From the NCBI GenBank assembly GCA_031549535.1, contig JAVBPP010000101.1, positions 1 through 11,657 on the forward strand: DNA of 11,657 bases, given 5' to 3'. Within the stretch, counting starts at the first letter, position 1, and the number at the start of each line of letters is the position of its first letter. This stretch comes from JAVBPP01 sp031549535 (lineage in GTDB: Bacteria > Bacillota > Clostridia > Oscillospirales > Acutalibacteraceae). Under the pieces are notes generated by a model. That model did no database searches and was not told the origin of the DNA. It worked only from the letters and a program-made list of their open reading frames with translations. The position numbers and the translations under genes were made by a program. Positions 1-6,673 of the stretch are shown piece after piece.

Positions 1-1
1 C

Positions 2-1834
2 ATAAAGGGCAATACCCCAAACACAAAACTGCGTAAATCTTACGCATATACAAACGGTTTGGTTCACGAGCTTGCCTATGATAAAATCGTAGGTACCGCT
101 GAAACTGCAATGCAAGCACTGGAATACACCTACGATATAAATGGGAATATTACGAGGGTGAAAGAGAATGGCACCGTGGTTGCAGAGTATATCTACGATG
201 CTATGGGTCAGTTAAGCTCAGAAAAAGTGAATGGGGAGCACTATCTCTATACGTACAACGGCAGTGGAAATTTGCTCGAAAAATCAAAAGCCAGTGGAAC
301 TGTGGTGCACTCTTATGAATATGGGGATACAAACTGGACGGATAAGCTGACAAAATTTGACGGCAAAGCAATCAGCTACGACACAGGCGGCAACCCGAAA
401 ACCTATGACGGCTATGCCTATACCTGGCAAAAAGGGCGCGAATTGGCGAAAATCAGTTGGTCGGAAACGCAGAACAATGCCGTAACGCAGACGGAACTGG
501 CATATAGCTATAATCAAAACGGACTGCGCACCCGTAAAACGTGTACAGAGACGACAACAGAAGACGGGAGTATTTTTGCTATATCCAGATCCACACATTA
601 TACCTATTTTGGCGATAAACTGGTTCAGCAGTCCTATGGCGGGGGCGGCGATACCATGGATTTTGTTTATGATGAATCCGGTTCTCTGCTTGGATTCAAA
701 ACCGACGATAACTGCTACTACTACATGAAAAACCTGCAGGGCGATGTGACAGGTATCTATAATGCACAGGGTAACATTGTTTGTCGATATACCTATGACG
801 CATGGGGGAATATTTTGTCCGTCACGGATGAAGATGGCGATTCGATTCCAGAGAATGGCAGCCATATAGCCAATACCAACCCCATACGGTATCGTGGGTA
901 TTATTATGACAGGGATACCAAGTTGTATTATTTGCAGAGCAGGTATTACAATCCGGAATGGGGCAGGTTTTTGAATGCGGATGATGCTGAGGTGTTAGAA
1001 TATGATGCAACAGAGTTACTTTGGGCGCATTTGTTTGCTTATTGCTTTAATAATCCGGCTTGTAATGGCGTTGATGCAGAAAATGATGGGGATGAGCCAA
1101 AAGGAAAAAAAGATCTTTCAACTGAGCCGAGTAAGGAATATGGTGAAATTAGTAATCCACTGGCGTATTTGAAAGAAAAGACAAAGACTGCATCAGGGTA
1201 TGGAGAATGGGAGAAGACAGGCATCAAGCGCACTATGAATGGGATACGAAATTTCGATGCAATGGATTGGATTCCAATCTACAATAGAGCATATAGAACA
1301 TTTTTAAACGATACAATGATGTGTGTTCTTCAGGCCATGCTAACTACGCTTTCGTATTTTAGAGATTTTGAACGCTGCAGAAAGATACCACAAAACACCG
1401 CAGTTTTGTTTTATGAGATTCGGCAAATGGCACTAAAAAATGGCTATACAAAAGCAAATGGAATAAAATTTTCAGATGCAGAAAAAACTTTCAAAAAATT
1501 ATATAAAGTATATTCCATGAGTGGATCCTTTAAATATTATGGGTCGCCAAACCTAACTGACATTAAAAAAGCAATAGATAAGACACATATATTATGGTTT
1601 GGAACAAAAAAGAAGGCACAGACGATACTTAACAGCCACACATATGTTGTAAAGAGCTATGAAGAATTCAGAAGAAAAATTGGAAAGGATAGGAAAGGAA
1701 ACGCGATATGGGAAACAAAGATGTTCTTGTTAGTTACAGATGGAAATTCTAGAAATGCAACATACATCAATTTTACTGATTTTTATAAAGTTGATAAAAA
1801 CAATTTTGATTTGGAGGAGGTGTATCTAAAGTGA
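2..1834 (+). CDS. RHS/YD-repeat polymorphic toxin, 3' part, with a papain/C39-like C-terminal tip
   Basis: The reading frame is open to the left edge, so the gene begins outside the window; the first possible start inside it (TTG at 59) is not the real one. The N-terminal part has YD repeats (YTYDINGN, YIYDAMG, YTYDAWGN). The RHS core signature follows near nt 899-985 (GYYYDRDTKLYYLQSRYYNP, then GRFLNADD) with a degenerate LFAYCFNNP pre-tip motif. In this family the repeats form a shell around a variable toxic C-terminus. The tip (about nt 1085-1831) is AT-rich. It carries a Cys in a helix-like MCVLQAMLTTLSYF (Cys codon 1322-1324), a His in NSHTYVVKSY (codon 1637-1639) and an Asp in LLVTDG before YINFTDFY (codon 1739-1741). 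The order and context resemble C39-like/papain-fold peptidases. Against this, the usual oxyanion Gln six residues before the Cys and the Gly after it are absent. The RHS call is firm; the peptidase call is an inference. The stop overlaps the next gene. Confidence 0.9.
   Translation: MKGNTPNTKLRKSYAYTNGLVHELAYDKIVGTAETAMQALEYTYDINGNITRVKENGTVVAEYIYDAMGQLSSEKVNGEHYLYTYNGSGNLLEKSKASGTVVHSYEYGDTNWTDKLTKFDGKAISYDTGGNPKTYDGYAYTWQKGRELAKISWSETQNNAVTQTELAYSYNQNGLRTRKTCTETTTEDGSIFAISRSTHYTYFGDKLVQQSYGGGGDTMDFVYDESGSLLGFKTDDNCYYYMKNLQGDVTGIYNAQGNIVCRYTYDAWGNILSVTDEDGDSIPENGSHIANTNPIRYRGYYYDRDTKLYYLQSRYYNPEWGRFLNADDAEVLEYDATELLWAHLFAYCFNNPACNGVDAENDGDEPKGKKDLSTEPSKEYGEISNPLAYLKEKTKTASGYGEWEKTGIKRTMNGIRNFDAMDWIPIYNRAYRTFLNDTMMCVLQAMLTTLSYFRDFERCRKIPQNTAVLFYEIRQMALKNGYTKANGIKFSDAEKTFKKLYKVYSMSGSFKYYGSPNLTDIKKAIDKTHILWFGTKKKAQTILNSHTYVVKSYEEFRRKIGKDRKGNAIWETKMFLLVTDGNSRNATYINFTDFYKVDKNNFDLEEVYLK
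1813..1820 (+). promoter_or_regulatory. Strong Shine-Dalgarno deciding the GTG start of the first immunity-like gene
   Basis: GGAGGAGG lies inside the last toxin codons, 10 nt before a GTG at 1831. The GTG overlaps the toxin stop as GTGA. The site supports a GTG start and translational coupling of the downstream gene to the toxin. Confidence 0.75.
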
Positions 1835-2289
1835 ATAAAAAATTAATAATTATCATAACGGTAGTAGTGATTTTGCTAATATCGATAAGAATATTGTCAA
1901 CATCATCGTTTGCATTGGCACTTGAATTTCGAAGCTTTGCAGAAGAGTTTAGTTTGCGTTATGTAGAGCCCTATACGAGTCCGATTTCCGAAGCAAAAAT
2001 CTATTCAATCCAAACAGGGGAACATCGAGAATTTTCGACTGTTGCATTGCCTCGTAATACTGTGATTGTAGCGAGCAACCCATTTTACAAAGCAACCTCT
2101 TTTTACTCTAAATGCAGCGAAAAAGAAGTAATCGGTTTTTATCACAAGGACATTATTGACAACATTGGACTAAATGAAGAAAGGAATACAGTGTTTACAA
2201 TATGCCAAAATGAAATAAAGTTTGAATTTGAAATATATGAAAGAGAAAAAAATTCTACAAGGTTTTTAGTTAAGGTCGTTGACGTTTAA
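1831..2289 (+). CDS. Membrane-anchored candidate immunity protein, copy 1
   Basis: This 152-residue protein belongs to no family I can name. A short positive N-terminus (MNKK) is followed by a hydrophobic segment at about residues 5-22, and there is no lipobox. By the positive-inside rule the rest faces outside the cell. The soluble part has VALPRNT (71-77), FYSKCSEKEVIGFY (91-104) and CQNEIKFEFEI (125-135), motifs it shares with the next two genes. It starts with GTG overlapping the toxin stop by 4 nt and has a strong ribosome binding site, the usual arrangement of an immunity gene behind a polymorphic toxin. Composition is strongly AT-rich (14 G/C in the 60 nt from 2221). The immunity role is inferred from position and coupling only. 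Confidence 0.75.
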   Translation: MNKKLIIIITVVVILLISIRILSTSSFALALEFRSFAEEFSLRYVEPYTSPISEAKIYSIQTGEHREFSTVALPRNTVIVASNPFYKATSFYSKCSEKEVIGFYHKDIIDNIGLNEERNTVFTICQNEIKFEFEIYEREKNSTRFLVKVVDV

Positions 2290-2343
2290 CATATTAAAAA
2301 TGGAAACGCACAAATTGCACATTGCAGCATAGTATAAAAATAT

Positions 2344-2356
2344 TTCCTATAAGGAA
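2344..2356 (+). promoter_or_regulatory. Small inverted repeat covering the ribosome binding site of copy 2
   Basis: TTCCT-ATA-AGGAA forms a 5-bp hairpin that includes the AAGGA Shine-Dalgarno (2351-2355), 5 nt before the ATG at 2361. It could dampen initiation on copy 2. It is short and AT-rich, so chance is possible; the ribosome binding site itself is clear. Confidence 0.35.
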
Positions 2357-2360
2357 TTAA

Positions 2361-2810
2361 ATGAAAAAATATATTATAATAGTAGTCGTTTGTTTGATGT
2401 TATCGGTGACAATGATTTTGTTAAACAACAACGAAACCATGAAAACGTTTATTAAATCTCATATATCACAAGACGATTTTGTTGAAATAAGAGCTGTTGA
2501 TTATGATCCTAATACTGGGCAGAGGTATTGTGTTGATGTTTTGCTACCCAAAAAAACAATGGTTTTGCTTTCATACGCTGGAACAAATAGTGCTCAACTT
2601 TATTCAAGACTGAACGAAGAAGAAATAAAATCTTTCTTTCGTGAGCATTATGCCGAACAAACGCAGGGCGTTTCTGCAACAAATGAGGGCGGAATAAAAA
2701 TAAGAGTAAATGAAATTCCCGTTGATATATCATTTGAGAACAACGACGCTAAAAGAGGGACTTATTTTGAGGCAATGATACGAGTGGAAGAAATAGAGCA
2801 AACAGAATAG
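2361..2810 (+). CDS. Membrane-anchored candidate immunity protein, copy 2
   Basis: This 149-residue protein is a diverged paralogue of the genes on either side. It has MKK, then a hydrophobic segment at about residues 4-21, then an extracytoplasmic part by the positive-inside rule. Shared motifs are VLLPKKT (60-66), LYSRLNEEEIKSFF (80-93) and VNEIPVDISF (116-125). The spacing from the P-x-x-T motif to the second motif is 18 residues in all three proteins. The start is the ATG at 2361 with AAGGA 5 nt upstream. It lies 71 nt after copy 1 on the same strand; no convincing terminator or promoter is visible between them. It probably protects against a related but different toxin tip, or is a duplicate of copy 1 that has drifted; the sequence cannot say which. 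Confidence 0.72.
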   Translation: MKKYIIIVVVCLMLSVTMILLNNNETMKTFIKSHISQDDFVEIRAVDYDPNTGQRYCVDVLLPKKTMVLLSYAGTNSAQLYSRLNEEEIKSFFREHYAEQTQGVSATNEGGIKIRVNEIPVDISFENNDAKRGTYFEAMIRVEEIEQTE

Positions 2811-2907
2811 TCGCTTTGTATTGTAATGGGGTGTTATGTCAGCGTTTTTTGCTACCTCAATAAATAATGTCCCAAGCAAGTCTAGATTGAATTTGGAAGA
2901 GGCAAGG

Positions 2908-3351
2908 ATGAAGAAAAAAACTTTATTAATTTTTATACCAGTTATTCTACTTGCACTATTTTTGTTGCGTTATGGAAGCGTAGAATACTTTATATCGGAA
3001 GTTGGCGGAAGCCATATGCAAGCATACTTTTTTCCCTCTGAGGGGAGTGTACAAATCCAAAAAGATTATGTTGATGATGCTACAATAATAATACCACCCC
3101 ATACAATTGCATCTTGGCATTATCCTCCGGATGGATTGCAAGTATTTTTCTCATGCGAGAAGGTAGAATCTGTGATTGAGTTTTATGAAAAACATAGAAC
3201 AACAGATGTGCAAAATGCGTACTACGAGTCGTTAGATTATGAAAGAGAAGAGTTTGAAATATGTTATAACAATGTGAAATTTGAAATTAGCATTGCTAAT
3301 GAAGCGAAATTAAATGATTCTTATATTTTTGTCACAATATTAGACAATTAA
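2908..3351 (+). CDS. Membrane-anchored candidate immunity protein, copy 3
   Basis: I choose the ATG at 2908 (147 residues) over the in-frame ATG at 2836. It has GGAAGAGG (2895-2902) 5 nt upstream. It also places MKKK plus the hydrophobic segment (about residues 5-21) at the N-terminus, as in the two paralogues, and gives a matching length. Motifs are IIIPPHT (60-66), FFSCEKVESVIEFY (80-93) and YNNVKFEISI (120-129), ending in FVTILDN, close to copy 1 (LVKVVDV). The region 2811-2907 contains no recognisable toxin or RHS remnant. This is the last gene of the AT-rich accessory block; no clear terminator follows it. Function is unknown; immunity is inferred from its paralogues and position. Confidence 0.72.
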   Translation: MKKKTLLIFIPVILLALFLLRYGSVEYFISEVGGSHMQAYFFPSEGSVQIQKDYVDDATIIIPPHTIASWHYPPDGLQVFFSCEKVESVIEFYEKHRTTDVQNAYYESLDYEREEFEICYNNVKFEISIANEAKLNDSYIFVTILDN

Positions 3352-3386
3352 ATATTTGGCTACCCCAACAAAGACAAAGCCCTCAT

Positions 3387-3415
3387 TTGACGTGAAGCGA
3401 AGATTTTACTATAAT
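3387..3415 (+). promoter_or_regulatory. Near-consensus sigma-A promoter for the hydrolase/CapA operon
   Basis: TTGACG (3387-3392), a 17-bp spacer and a perfect TATAAT (3410-3415). Transcription would start near 3422, about 40 nt before the first start codon. The promoter sits at the boundary between the AT-rich toxin/immunity block and the GC-richer operon. Confidence 0.8.
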
Positions 3416-3461
3416 AGCAGATGCGAATACGAAAGATTCAGAAAAGACTGGATGTGTGTCT

Positions 3462-4175
3462 ATGCAAATTCGAGGGGGGCTGTATCAGCTTTCCGGCAGC
3501 CTGAACGGCTTGAGCTGGTGTGGCGGATACGGAAATTATGAGGACTGCAATGTCTATTTGCTGCGCGGGGAGGGCGGGTATATCCTGTTTGACTGCGGCT
3601 GCGGCGAGACTTGGGAGCAGCTTGATGCCAACATGCGTTACTGGGGCATTGACCCGGCGGAGATTCGAGCCTGCTTTTTAACCCACGCGCATCTGGACCA
3701 TAGCGGCGCCGCCCACCTTTTGGCGGAGCGGGGGATAGCGCTGTATGCACACGAGCAGACGGCACAGGCGCTGGCGAGCGGGGACGAGCGCTGCGCAGGG
3801 TATTTGTATCATAAGCGTTTCACGCCCTGCCGGGTAGATTATCCCATGCGGGACGGGGATACCGTATCTGTCTGTGGGGTGGAAATTCGCTTGATGCACT
3901 GCCCCGGCCATACGGCGGGCTGCAGCGCATTTTTGTTTTGCCATGAGGGGGCGCGTGTTGTCGTCAGCGGTGATATTATCGGCACACTGTTGGATGGATT
4001 TTCCGGCTGGGATGGCTCCATTGACTTTGACAGGCAAGTGTACTTAAAGTCCCTGCAAGCCTTCGCGAAGGTGGATTCCGACTTGATGCTGCCCGGGCAC
4101 GGTATGGTTTACTTTCACGAGCCGAAAAGGCGGGTGGAGGATGCGCTGTGCCTGGCACTGTCTAACTGGAGATGA
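3462..4175 (+). CDS. Metallo-beta-lactamase-fold hydrolase
   Basis: This cytoplasmic metal-dependent hydrolase has 237 residues from the ATG at 3462. A GTG at 3456 is a possible alternative, but the only Shine-Dalgarno-like GGA (3450-3452) is better spaced for the ATG. The metal-binding set of the superfamily is complete: THAHLDH (His75, His77, Asp79, His80), HCPGHTAG (His150), SGDIIG (Asp171) and LPGHG (His213). An early beta-sandwich strand motif, ILFDCGCG, is also present. There is no signal peptide. The family includes glyoxalase II-like thioesterases, lactonases and others, and the substrate cannot be told from sequence. It is the first gene of an operon; the amidohydrolase starts 5 nt after its stop, which suggests the two act on related substrates. 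Confidence 0.9.
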   Translation: MQIRGGLYQLSGSLNGLSWCGGYGNYEDCNVYLLRGEGGYILFDCGCGETWEQLDANMRYWGIDPAEIRACFLTHAHLDHSGAAHLLAERGIALYAHEQTAQALASGDERCAGYLYHKRFTPCRVDYPMRDGDTVSVCGVEIRLMHCPGHTAGCSAFLFCHEGARVVVSGDIIGTLLDGFSGWDGSIDFDRQVYLKSLQAFAKVDSDLMLPGHGMVYFHEPKRRVEDALCLALSNWR

Positions 4176-4179
4176 TAGA

Positions 4180-5226
4180 ATGAGTATAGTATTGTCGGAG
4201 TTCCATCCCCGCAGTGAATTGATTTTGGAGGAGCATCCAACGCCTTTGCCGCGCTTTCCTGTATGGAACACGCACACCCATTTTGGCACGACCTACTACG
4301 GCGAGCGCTATGCGCAGGTCTATGATGCCGCGCGGGAGGTGGCGCTTTTACGCGCGCAGGGCGTGAAGTGCGTGGTGAACCTGGACGGCGGGGACGGGGA
4401 TGCCCTGTTGCGCATGCTGGCTAAAACGGCGGATTTTTCCGATTTTTTTGTCACCTTCGGGACACCTGCGCTGCGTAACCCGGACAAGCCCGACTTTGTG
4501 CAGCGGGTACAGGAATCTCTGTATTTCATGAAAGATCATGGTGTGCGCGGCCTGAAATTCTTTAAGGAGTTTTCCTTTGGCGCCCTGCGGGATGGCAGGG
4601 GAGAGCCGGTCTATCCGGACGATGCACGCCTTGCCGTGCTTTGGGAGACGGCGGCGCAGCTGCGCTTTCCAGTTGTGATTCATATCGCCGACCCGCCTGC
4701 TTTTTTTCGCCCAATCGACGGCGCAAACGAGCGTTATGACGAATTGGGTAGACATCCGGAATGGTCCTTTGAAGGCTGTGGCTTGAGCTTTGCGCAAATG
4801 ATGGCGATGCAGGAACGGCTGCTCCGGGATAATCCAAAAACGCAGTTTATCGTTGCGCATGTGGGTTCCTATGCGGAAAATTTGCAGTGGGTGAGCGCTT
4901 GCCTTGAACGCTATCCCAACATGCATTTGGATATTGCCGCGCGCATCTCAGAGCTTGGCCGCCAGCCTTACAGCGCGGCGGATTTCTTTGCTCGCTGGCA
5001 GGATAGAATCCTGTTTGGGACGGATGGAGGGGCTGGAAACACTGCATATTCCAGCTATTACCGTTTTTTGGAGTCGCGGGATGAATATTTTCCCTATTCC
5101 GGAGAAGAGACGCCGCGTCAGGGGCGCTGGAATATTTACGGACTGGGGCTGGAGGATACAATCCTGCGCAAGGTTTATTTTGAAAATGCGGAAAAACTTA
5201 TAGTGAAACGGATGACGATACAATGA
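4180..5226 (+). CDS. Amidohydrolase-family (Amidohydrolase_2-like) metal-dependent hydrolase
   Basis: The protein has 348 residues from the ATG at 4180, chosen for GGAG (4168-4171) at 8 nt and because it starts just after the upstream stop. An in-frame ATG at 4141 lies inside the preceding gene. The TIM-barrel metal ligands of the amidohydrolase superfamily are visible: NTHTHFG (His32, His34), GLKFFKEF (Lys126), VVIHIADP (His168), FIVAHVGS (His227) and ILFGTDGG (Asp282). This layout fits the PF04909 group, which contains decarboxylases and lactone or amide hydrolases. There is no export signal. The stop codon overlaps the ATG of the CapA-like gene by 4 nt (ATGA), so the genes are translationally coupled. 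The true substrate is unknown. Confidence 0.88.
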   Translation: MSIVLSEFHPRSELILEEHPTPLPRFPVWNTHTHFGTTYYGERYAQVYDAAREVALLRAQGVKCVVNLDGGDGDALLRMLAKTADFSDFFVTFGTPALRNPDKPDFVQRVQESLYFMKDHGVRGLKFFKEFSFGALRDGRGEPVYPDDARLAVLWETAAQLRFPVVIHIADPPAFFRPIDGANERYDELGRHPEWSFEGCGLSFAQMMAMQERLLRDNPKTQFIVAHVGSYAENLQWVSACLERYPNMHLDIAARISELGRQPYSAADFFARWQDRILFGTDGGAGNTAYSSYYRFLESRDEYFPYSGEETPRQGRWNIYGLGLEDTILRKVYFENAEKLIVKRMTIQ

Positions 5227-6530
5227 AACGGATTTATTTTGGGTTGGCGGCGCTGGCGCTGCTTTGCTGTGCGCTGCTGGTTACAGTCGGCTGCGGGGGT
5301 GTTTTACCGGTTGGCGAAAACAGCGCTCGGCCGGAGAGCACAACGACACAGCGTGGTGCAACAACGAAAACTGTACCGGACACAAGCACAAAATCGCAAT
5401 CATCAGCAGCGTCAGCTATGGCGGAAAAGCCAAGCACAAAGATACCAACAGCAACGAAGCCCACTCCGGTGCAAACTGTGCCCGCGAACCGTTCTGTGGA
5501 GCATGCTCGCATCTCCTTGATTGCGGTGGGGGATAATCTGATTCACAGCTCTATCTACGAAAGCTCCCGTAAGGGGAAAAGCTATGACTTCCGCCCCTTA
5601 TACCGTTTTGTAAAACCCTGGGTACAGCAGGCGGATATTGCTTTTGTCAATCAAGAAGCACCGTTGAATAAAGATGCGAAACCCTCCGGATATCCGCGTT
5701 TTAACTCTCCGCAGGAGGTTGGGCTTGCGCTGGCGGATACGGGCTTTGATATTGTCAATCAGGCAAACAACCATGGCTTGGATAAGGATACAAACGGGGT
5801 TTTGCAGACCGCTAAGTTCTGGGACACCGTGGAGGGCGTGCAGGCCATCGGCATCAATCGCAGTGCCCAGGAGCGCGGGACGATTCGCGTGCAAACCGTC
5901 AAGGGACTGCGTTTTGCCTGGCTTTCCTATTCCTATGGCACCAACGGCATCCCCATGAAGGACGCCTATCTGATGAACCTGATTAACCGGGACGCTATGG
6001 CAGTGGATCTTGAGGCGGCGCGCAAGGTTTCGGACGCCATCATTGTTTCCATGCACTGGGGCGAGGAATACAGCCAGCGTGCGGACAGCGAACAGAAGGA
6101 ACTGGCGCAGTTTCTGGCTGACGAAGGGGTGCTGCTTATCATCGGCCACCACCCGCATGTCATCCAGCCCGCGCAGTGGGTCACGGGCAAAAATGGAAAC
6201 ACAACCTTTGTCGCCTACTCGCTGGGGAATTTCATCTCCAGCCAGGCAGAAGCGCTGCGCATGCTCGGCGGTATGCTTAGCTGCGATATTGTATACGAAA
6301 ACGGCAGTTTCCATATAGAAAACCCCGGCGTTATTCCGCTTGTTACACATTTTGTCAAGGGTGTAACCGGCTATGTGGTTTATCCGCTGAAGGATTATAC
6401 CCCTGCGCTTGCCAAACAGCATTTTTTGACCTTGAACGGCAAGACAGTGTCAGTTTCCTCGTTTCAAAAAACAGCGGAACAAATTTTGGGAGAGTTTTAT
6501 TTTACCGCGCCGGGGGTTGCATATCAATGA
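5223..6530 (+). CDS. CapA-like (PGA_cap) surface lipoprotein
   Basis: The 435-residue protein starts with MKRIYFGLAA and a hydrophobic segment to residue 23, then TVGC with Cys24 as the probable lipidation site (Thr at -3 is unusual for a lipobox). A Ser/Thr/Lys-rich linker (about 33-92) leads to a calcineurin-like PGA_cap domain. Its motifs are AVGDNLIH (101-108), VNQE (142-145), ANNHGLD (181-187), MHWGEE (277-282), GHHPHV (308-313) and YSLGNF (332-337). Family members include CapA of poly-gamma-glutamate capsule systems, but no capB or capC is visible here, so a capsule role should not be assumed. It probably acts as a metal-dependent hydrolase on the outer face of the membrane. The start overlaps the amidohydrolase stop by 4 nt. 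No clear terminator follows. Confidence 0.9.
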   Translation: MKRIYFGLAALALLCCALLVTVGCGGVLPVGENSARPESTTTQRGATTKTVPDTSTKSQSSAASAMAEKPSTKIPTATKPTPVQTVPANRSVEHARISLIAVGDNLIHSSIYESSRKGKSYDFRPLYRFVKPWVQQADIAFVNQEAPLNKDAKPSGYPRFNSPQEVGLALADTGFDIVNQANNHGLDKDTNGVLQTAKFWDTVEGVQAIGINRSAQERGTIRVQTVKGLRFAWLSYSYGTNGIPMKDAYLMNLINRDAMAVDLEAARKVSDAIIVSMHWGEEYSQRADSEQKELAQFLADEGVLLIIGHHPHVIQPAQWVTGKNGNTTFVAYSLGNFISSQAEALRMLGGMLSCDIVYENGSFHIENPGVIPLVTHFVKGVTGYVVYPLKDYTPALAKQHFLTLNGKTVSVSSFQKTAEQILGEFYFTAPGVAYQ

Positions 6531-6540
6531 GGAGGAATCG

Positions 6541-6618
6541 GTGGGGCGATGGATTGACGTGCCGCTACCCTTCTTTTGTGCAGTGTTCCGAATTATCCAA
6601 ACAAGAAACCAGCTTTAA
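6541..6618 (+). CDS. Possible 25-codon small ORF behind the CapA-like gene
   Basis: A GTG at 6541 stands 5 nt after GGAGG (6531-6535), which directly follows the CapA-like stop. The frame runs for 25 codons to TAA. The product would start MGRWIDVPLPFF and has a hydrophobic, aromatic middle. I recognise no family. It may be a small protein, a coupled leader, or the remnant of a lost operon gene. The strong, well-placed ribosome binding site is the only real support. Confidence 0.22.
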   Translation: MGRWIDVPLPFFCAVFRIIQTRNQL

Positions 6619-6673
6619 CCCCATTTTTACAACTTGGTAACATCGCTGTGTTATGCTTTGTGTGGGTGATGAG

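Noticed and set aside
284..865. 193-codon antisense frame within the RHS gene
   Set aside because: It lies wholly opposite the RHS repeats, which have clear YD motifs on the plus strand.
2315..2338. TTGCAC and TATAAA between immunity copies 1 and 2
   Set aside because: The spacing is only 12 bp, and in AT-rich DNA TATAAA is expected by chance.
2836..2907. N-terminal extension of immunity copy 3 from the ATG at 2836
   Set aside because: It would bury the membrane segment behind 24 residues absent from both paralogues, and the ribosome binding site before 2908 is better.
3356..3541. Short plus-strand frame across the operon promoter
   Set aside because: It starts at TTG without a ribosome binding site, spans the promoter and overlaps the hydrolase gene out of frame.
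5598..6422. Long antisense frame opposite the CapA-like gene
   Set aside because: It is a shadow of a GC-rich coding gene, with no family motifs and no ribosome binding site; the sense strand has complete PGA_cap motifs.
6626..6657. Possible promoter (TTTACA and TATGCT) before the response regulator
   Set aside because: The spacer is about 20 bp and the -10 is poor; no better pair is found in the gap, so no promoter is claimed.
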